Assembly (NCBI GenBank): GCA_964508195.1
Contig: CAZDSH010000035.1
Location: 1 to 16,851, forward strand
From: JAAYEV01 sp964508195
Lineage (GTDB): Bacteria; Bacillota; Clostridia; Ch29
Reading direction: 5' to 3'
Length of the DNA: 16,851 bases
The notes below the pieces were generated by a model. The model did no database searches and was not told where the DNA came from. It saw only the letters and a list, made by a program, of their open reading frames with translations. Shown here one piece after another: positions 14,114-16,851 of this stretch; position 1 is the stretch's first letter, and the number at the start of each line of letters is the position of its first letter. Both the position numbers and the translations under genes were made by a program.

Positions 14114-14935
14114 ATGCATAGGTTCAAAAGGAATGAACGGATTGCCGCCTTAGTTAAGATATTATCCGATAACCCAAACAAGGTTTATTCGCTAAATTAT
14201 TTCGCGAAACTTTTAAACGCCGCCAAATCCACTATAAGTGAAGATATAGTTATCGCTAAGACCGTTTTTGAGAGGCTGGGGCTAGGCGTAATAGAGACTA
14301 TATCCGGGGCCGCCGGCGGAGTAAAATATGTAAGCAAAGCCAATGCCACGGAGGGTATGGAATTTCTACAGCGAATAGCCGATATTTTATCCGATCCCGA
14401 TAGGATAATCACCGGTGGTTTTCTTTACATGGCCGATGTGATATCCAATCCAAGAGTGGCCTATTTAGCGGGGAAAATGTTGGCGGGCTGTTTTGGAAAG
14501 GAACCGGTCCAATACATAGTAACCGTCGAAACTAAGGGAATACCTATATCGCTGATGACGGCCCGAGCCCTAGGGGTGCCCCTTGTTATTGCAAGGAGAA
14601 ATAGCAAGGTCACAGAGGGCTCATCAGTTAACATTAATTTTTTATCGGGGTCTACGGGCAGGATTCAAACTATGTCCCTTTCGAAACGTGCTATAAAACA
14701 GGGCTCCAGGGTGCTTTTAATAGACGATTTTATGAAGGCCGGGGGTACCGCAAGGGGGATGGCGGATCTCATGCAGGAGTTTGACGCAGTAGTTGCCGGT
14801 ATCGGCGTAATGATTGCTACCACAGAACCGAAAAATAAACTAATCTCAGATTATATTTCCCTTATGTACCTTGAAAAAGTGGACGAGGAGGCAAAAAAGG
14901 TATACATAAGGCCTAATGATTTATTAACTTTTTAA
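14114..14935 (+). CDS. purR: Purine operon repressor PurR (Bacillus type)
   Basis: A 273-residue repressor with an N-terminal winged-helix DNA-binding domain (about 1-75, KRNERIAALVKIL then LLNAAKSTISEDIV) and a phosphoribosyltransferase-fold effector domain (about 80-273). The PRPP-binding loop is VLLIDDFMKAGGTA (200-213), with a typical acidic pair and GGT. In the family, PRPP binding releases the repressor from PurBoxes in front of purine genes. Length matches B. subtilis PurR (285). The SD GGAGGGG lies 7 nt before the ATG. The upstream PurBox pair suggests self-control. Followed by spoVG, as in Bacillus and many Clostridia, but with a separate promoter in between. Confidence 0.95.
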   Translation: MHRFKRNERIAALVKILSDNPNKVYSLNYFAKLLNAAKSTISEDIVIAKTVFERLGLGVIETISGAAGGVKYVSKANATEGMEFLQRIADILSDPDRIITGGFLYMADVISNPRVAYLAGKMLAGCFGKEPVQYIVTVETKGIPISLMTARALGVPLVIARRNSKVTEGSSVNINFLSGSTGRIQTMSLSKRAIKQGSRVLLIDDFMKAGGTARGMADLMQEFDAVVAGIGVMIATTEPKNKLISDYISLMYLEKVDEEAKKVYIRPNDLLTF

Positions 14936-14961
14936 TAAATTTAATAAATTTACGAAATTTA

Positions 14962-14990
14962 GCAGGAAATTGTTGGTCAATATAGAATAG
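14962..14990 (+). promoter_or_regulatory. Sigma-H-type promoter of spoVG
   Basis: GCAGGAAAT (14962-14970) fits the sigma-H -35 consensus RnAGGAwWW; ATAGAATAG (14982-14990) fits the -10 RnnGAATww except for its last base. The spacer is 11 bp. B. subtilis spoVG is a classic sigma-H target, so position and gene agree. Confidence 0.75.
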
Positions 14991-15031
14991 TTTAAAGACT
15001 AAGTATAAGTATGACGGAAGGTGGTGATTTA

Positions 15032-15304
15032 ATGCAAATAACAGATGTCAGGGTTAGAAAAATAAATTCCGAGGGGAAAATGAAGGCGGTCGTCTCCGTA
15101 ACCTTTGATAATCAATTTGTAGTACATGATATAAAAGTCATAGACGGACAAAATGGCACATTTATCGCTATGCCCAGTCGCAGAACACCTGACGGAGAGT
15201 TTAAAGATATCGCCCATCCCATTAACTCAGAGACAAGGGGAATGATTCAAGACGCAATACTAGAAGAGTTCGAAAGAATCGTTGCTGAGGAAGAAATGGA
15301 ATAA
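15032..15304 (+). CDS. spoVG: Septation/stage V sporulation protein SpoVG
   Basis: A 90-residue protein, within the usual 84-97 residue range. It starts MQITDVRVRKI, followed by GKMKAVVSVTFDNQFVVHDIKVI and FIAMPSRRTPDGEFKDIAHPIN (about 47-68), the highly conserved core. SpoVG is a small nucleic-acid-binding regulator that influences sporulation, septation and surface functions. ATG at 15032 is used because GGAAGGTGGTGA (15016-15027) is its SD; the in-frame ATG at 15011 would put that SD inside the gene. It has its own sigma-H-like promoter, and the stop is 16 bp from the stop of the convergent gene with no obvious terminator. Confidence 0.95.
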   Translation: MQITDVRVRKINSEGKMKAVVSVTFDNQFVVHDIKVIDGQNGTFIAMPSRRTPDGEFKDIAHPINSETRGMIQDAILEEFERIVAEEEME

Positions 15305-15320
15305 TCAACCTATCCTATTT

Positions 15321-16388
15321 TTAAGTCCCATACTTTTTACTATATAACAATTCACTGAAAGCCTCGATACGAGTTTCCACACCTGTCCTTTCTATATGCT
15401 CATCAATTGTTAACGACATGATGGGTATTCTTTTTTTACTTGACACCCTCTGAAGTATCTGACAGCTAACTATTTCCGGCGTACATGTTACGGGGAATAT
15501 ATGTATTACGCCATCATAACCGCCATCAGCAGAATGTAACGCATGGTATACCGTATCTAGTGCAAAGCCGCCTATACACTCCTCTAAAAAACCCTTAGCG
15601 GAGGATATTGCTCTATGATGATATTTTCTTTTCCGCCAGGGTAATAGCATATTTTTTACCCAGGTACTCGTATAGATCGAACGATGGGTTTCAATGCCAC
15701 ACTCTATTAAAAGGGTTTCGATGTTCTGATTTGAATAGGGTTCGTTTAATGTATAAATATCGCCTACTATCAGAACCTTCGGAAATTCAGCGGAGCGGGG
15801 GCTTAAACCCTTTAAACGGTTGATGCTACCTAAAGTCAGTTCCCTTACCCCGGGAATATTGCCACAGTTAATTATGCCGTCTATCCCCCGGCGGAATATT
15901 TCTTCAAACCGGTTTTTATCATAGGTATACGGAATACGGGAATGGTATTCTTCCTCTAGCCTGTCGACCATCACTAATTTCGTCCATGCTAGTATGAGTC
16001 CGTTTAAAAGGGTACGCACGTTACACTTTGCAACCTTTTTGAAAAGAGCTATATCCTTCGGCAATGTAGAGGGTTCAAGGCATATAAACGTAAAATCATA
16101 GCCGATATCCTTTAAAATTAAGTTTAATAACTGACCAAAGTATCCAAACCGACAGGGACCTGAACCACCTAACATTATTACAGTATCGGCCCCTTGCTCA
16201 AGGCCATTTATTACATTACCCAATATAAGTTTAAAGGGAAGACACGCATACTCCGGCGCATATTTACAGCCGATATTTTTGATTCCGTCATTATTAAAGG
16301 GAGGGATAACTGCCTCTATATGCAATGCCTCAAAAAGGGATTTTAACGGTATATATATATTGCCCATGTGAGGAAAAGTAATCTTCAT
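15321..16388 (-). CDS. 2-hydroxyacyl-CoA dehydratase/activase-related protein (COG3581 type), orphan
   Basis: A 355-residue protein beginning MKITFPHMGNIYIPLK, followed by APEYACLPFKLILGN (44-58; C49) and GGSGPCRFGYFGQL (74-87; C79). These are the hallmark blocks of the large family annotated as acyl-CoA dehydratase activase-related, similar to 2-hydroxyglutaryl-CoA dehydratase subunits. Conserved cysteines (about C41, C49, C79 and one near residue 173 in IINCGNIPG) could hold an Fe-S cluster. The usual partner, an ATPase activase or a COG3580-type protein, is not beside it in this window, so the substrate is unknown. The ATG at 16388 has only a weak GGCGGG as SD, and a TAAAAT sits 6 nt before the ATG; translation signals are poor. 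Convergent with spoVG. Confidence 0.82.
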   Translation of the reverse strand: MKITFPHMGNIYIPLKSLFEALHIEAVIPPFNNDGIKNIGCKYAPEYACLPFKLILGNVINGLEQGADTVIMLGGSGPCRFGYFGQLLNLILKDIGYDFTFICLEPSTLPKDIALFKKVAKCNVRTLLNGLILAWTKLVMVDRLEEEYHSRIPYTYDKNRFEEIFRRGIDGIINCGNIPGVRELTLGSINRLKGLSPRSAEFPKVLIVGDIYTLNEPYSNQNIETLLIECGIETHRSIYTSTWVKNMLLPWRKRKYHHRAISSAKGFLEECIGGFALDTVYHALHSADGGYDGVIHIFPVTCTPEIVSCQILQRVSSKKRIPIMSLTIDEHIERTGVETRIEAFSELLYSKKYGT

Positions 16389-16450
16389 AACATGATTTTA
16401 TCCCGCCACAAAGAAAATATACAATACAAGTACGGGAACGGTTTTCCCGG

Positions 16451-16513
16451 AATGTGGCAAGGGGACGTTTTGTTTGCCACATTTGCAGCAAACAAAACGC
16501 CCCCTGCCACATT
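16451..16513. repeat. Long imperfect inverted repeat (REP/MITE-like)
   Basis: The left arm (16451-16477, starting AATGTGGCAAGGGGACG) and the reverse complement of the right arm (16488-16513, starting AATGTGGCAGGGGGCG) match over 26-27 positions with about two differences, one of them a 1-nt indel. Both arms end GTTTTGTTTGC, and the loop is 10 nt. CCACATTTG occurs twice (16478-16486, 16507-16515), so an alternative smaller hairpin (16451-16483) is possible. The arms resemble the palindromic GGGGACGTTTTGTTTGCC-type repeats I associate with RAYT/REP elements in Clostridia; no transposase gene is present here. Confidence 0.8.
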
Positions 16514-16540
16514 TGTGGATAATGCGAAGCTATGCTTATA

Positions 16541-16715
16541 AGTGGGAAGTGGGAAGTGGGAAGTGGGAGGTGGGAGGTGGGAAGTGGGAAGTGGGAGGTG
16601 GGAAGTGGGAGGTGGGAGGTGGGAGGTGGGAAGTGGGAGGTGGGAAGTGGGAGGTGGGAAGTGGGAGGTGGGAGGTGGGAAGTGGGAAGTGGGAAGTGGG
16701 AAGTGGGAAGTGGGA
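16541..16715. repeat. Heptanucleotide minisatellite, 25 units of RGTGGGA
   Basis: Exactly 175 bp, 25 uninterrupted 7-bp units that differ only in the first base: 15 AGTGGGA and 10 GGTGGGA. In order, the runs are 4A 2G 2A 1G 1A 3G 1A 1G 1A 1G 1A 2G 5A. All frames on both strands stay open through it because 7 is not a multiple of 3 and no frame contains a stop, which yields artefactual low-complexity translations. GGG recurs every 7 nt with 4-nt loops, so the + strand can form G-quadruplexes. It lies 27 bp from the inverted repeat at 16451-16513. Confidence 0.95.
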
Positions 16716-16851
16716 GGCATTAGGCTGTCCGTAGCTGAGCTTACACCTGCATAATAAATGGAGCGCAGAGGGCGAAGGATCAGAATTTTCGCTGTTCGAA
16801 GCCGATAGGCTATATATAACGTGATAAAGACTTTACATCTTCTAGCGTATC
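16716..16851. other. Right-edge non-coding stretch
   Basis: No gene, RNA or promoter that I can support in the last 136 bases. A short self-complementary pair around GGCGAAGG (16778-16785) and TTTTCGC (16795-16801) is too weak to name. It may be the upstream region of a gene beyond the window. Confidence 0.4.

Noticed and set aside
15011..15031. SpoVG start at 15011
   Set aside because: The SD for 15032 would fall inside the gene, and SpoVG proteins begin at MxITDVRxRK.
16541..16715. CRISPR array
   Set aside because: Units are 7 bp and contiguous, with no spacers and no cas genes; it is a minisatellite.
16385..16734. Open frames on both strands through the heptamer array (for example 16385-16720 minus, 16474-16734 plus, 16542-16754 plus)
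   Set aside because: They are translations of a 7-bp tandem repeat with no stop in any frame; there is no SD, and the product is a low-complexity SHFP or GKWEV repeat that appears in every frame.

Overview
The window looks like chromosome of an anaerobic, Gram-positive, low-to-mid-GC Firmicute (Clostridia-like). The support is a purR-spoVG pair, a sigma-H-type promoter in front of spoVG, SAM-I and TPP riboswitches that end in intrinsic terminators, strong SD sequences, a 2-hydroxyacyl-CoA dehydratase-family protein, and the anaerobe-type DUF39/UPF0280 homocysteine pathway. I cannot name a genus from the sequence alone.

Region 1 (1-6760) is a methionine block made of two convergent SAM-riboswitch units. 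Rightward, a SAM-I riboswitch (117-288) controls a DUF39 homocysteine-forming protein with two fused [4Fe-4S] motifs and an overlapping UPF0280 gene; together these are the proposed direct route from aspartate semialdehyde and sulfide to homocysteine. Leftward, a second SAM-I riboswitch (6530-6680) controls metH without its activation domain, metF, and a separate MetH-activation-domain protein with a Cys4 tail. The two units meet at a shared hairpin (2495-2545). One operon makes homocysteine and the other methylates it, and both have the architecture to be shut off by SAM.

Region 2 (6760-7977) is a solitary argF with a good sigma-A-type promoter overlapped by a weak ARG-box-like sequence.

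Region 3 (8055-12200) is a TPP-riboswitch operon: a COG0011 thiamine-binding-like protein, a ThiX/ThiY/ThiZ-type ABC importer for a thiamine pyrimidine precursor, a class I SAM-dependent methyltransferase, and a Cys-rich YkoF-like single-domain protein. It ends at a GC-rich hairpin.

Region 4 (12199-15304) carries leftward murC followed by a 54-residue basic small ORF, and rightward purR and spoVG. The murC-purR divergent region holds a two-box PurR operator candidate with B. subtilis-like geometry. spoVG has its own sigma-H-like promoter.

Region 5 (15321-16851) has a leftward orphan COG3581-type protein of the acyl-CoA dehydratase/activase family. After it come a REP-like long inverted repeat and a 25-copy, 7-bp G-rich minisatellite with G-quadruplex potential. 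No rRNA, tRNA, transposase or CRISPR array was seen. The most unusual points are the methyltransferase plus YkoF-like pair inside the thiamine-precursor operon, the cysteine tail on the MetH activator, the metH start buried in its riboswitch terminator, and the repeat cluster at the right end.
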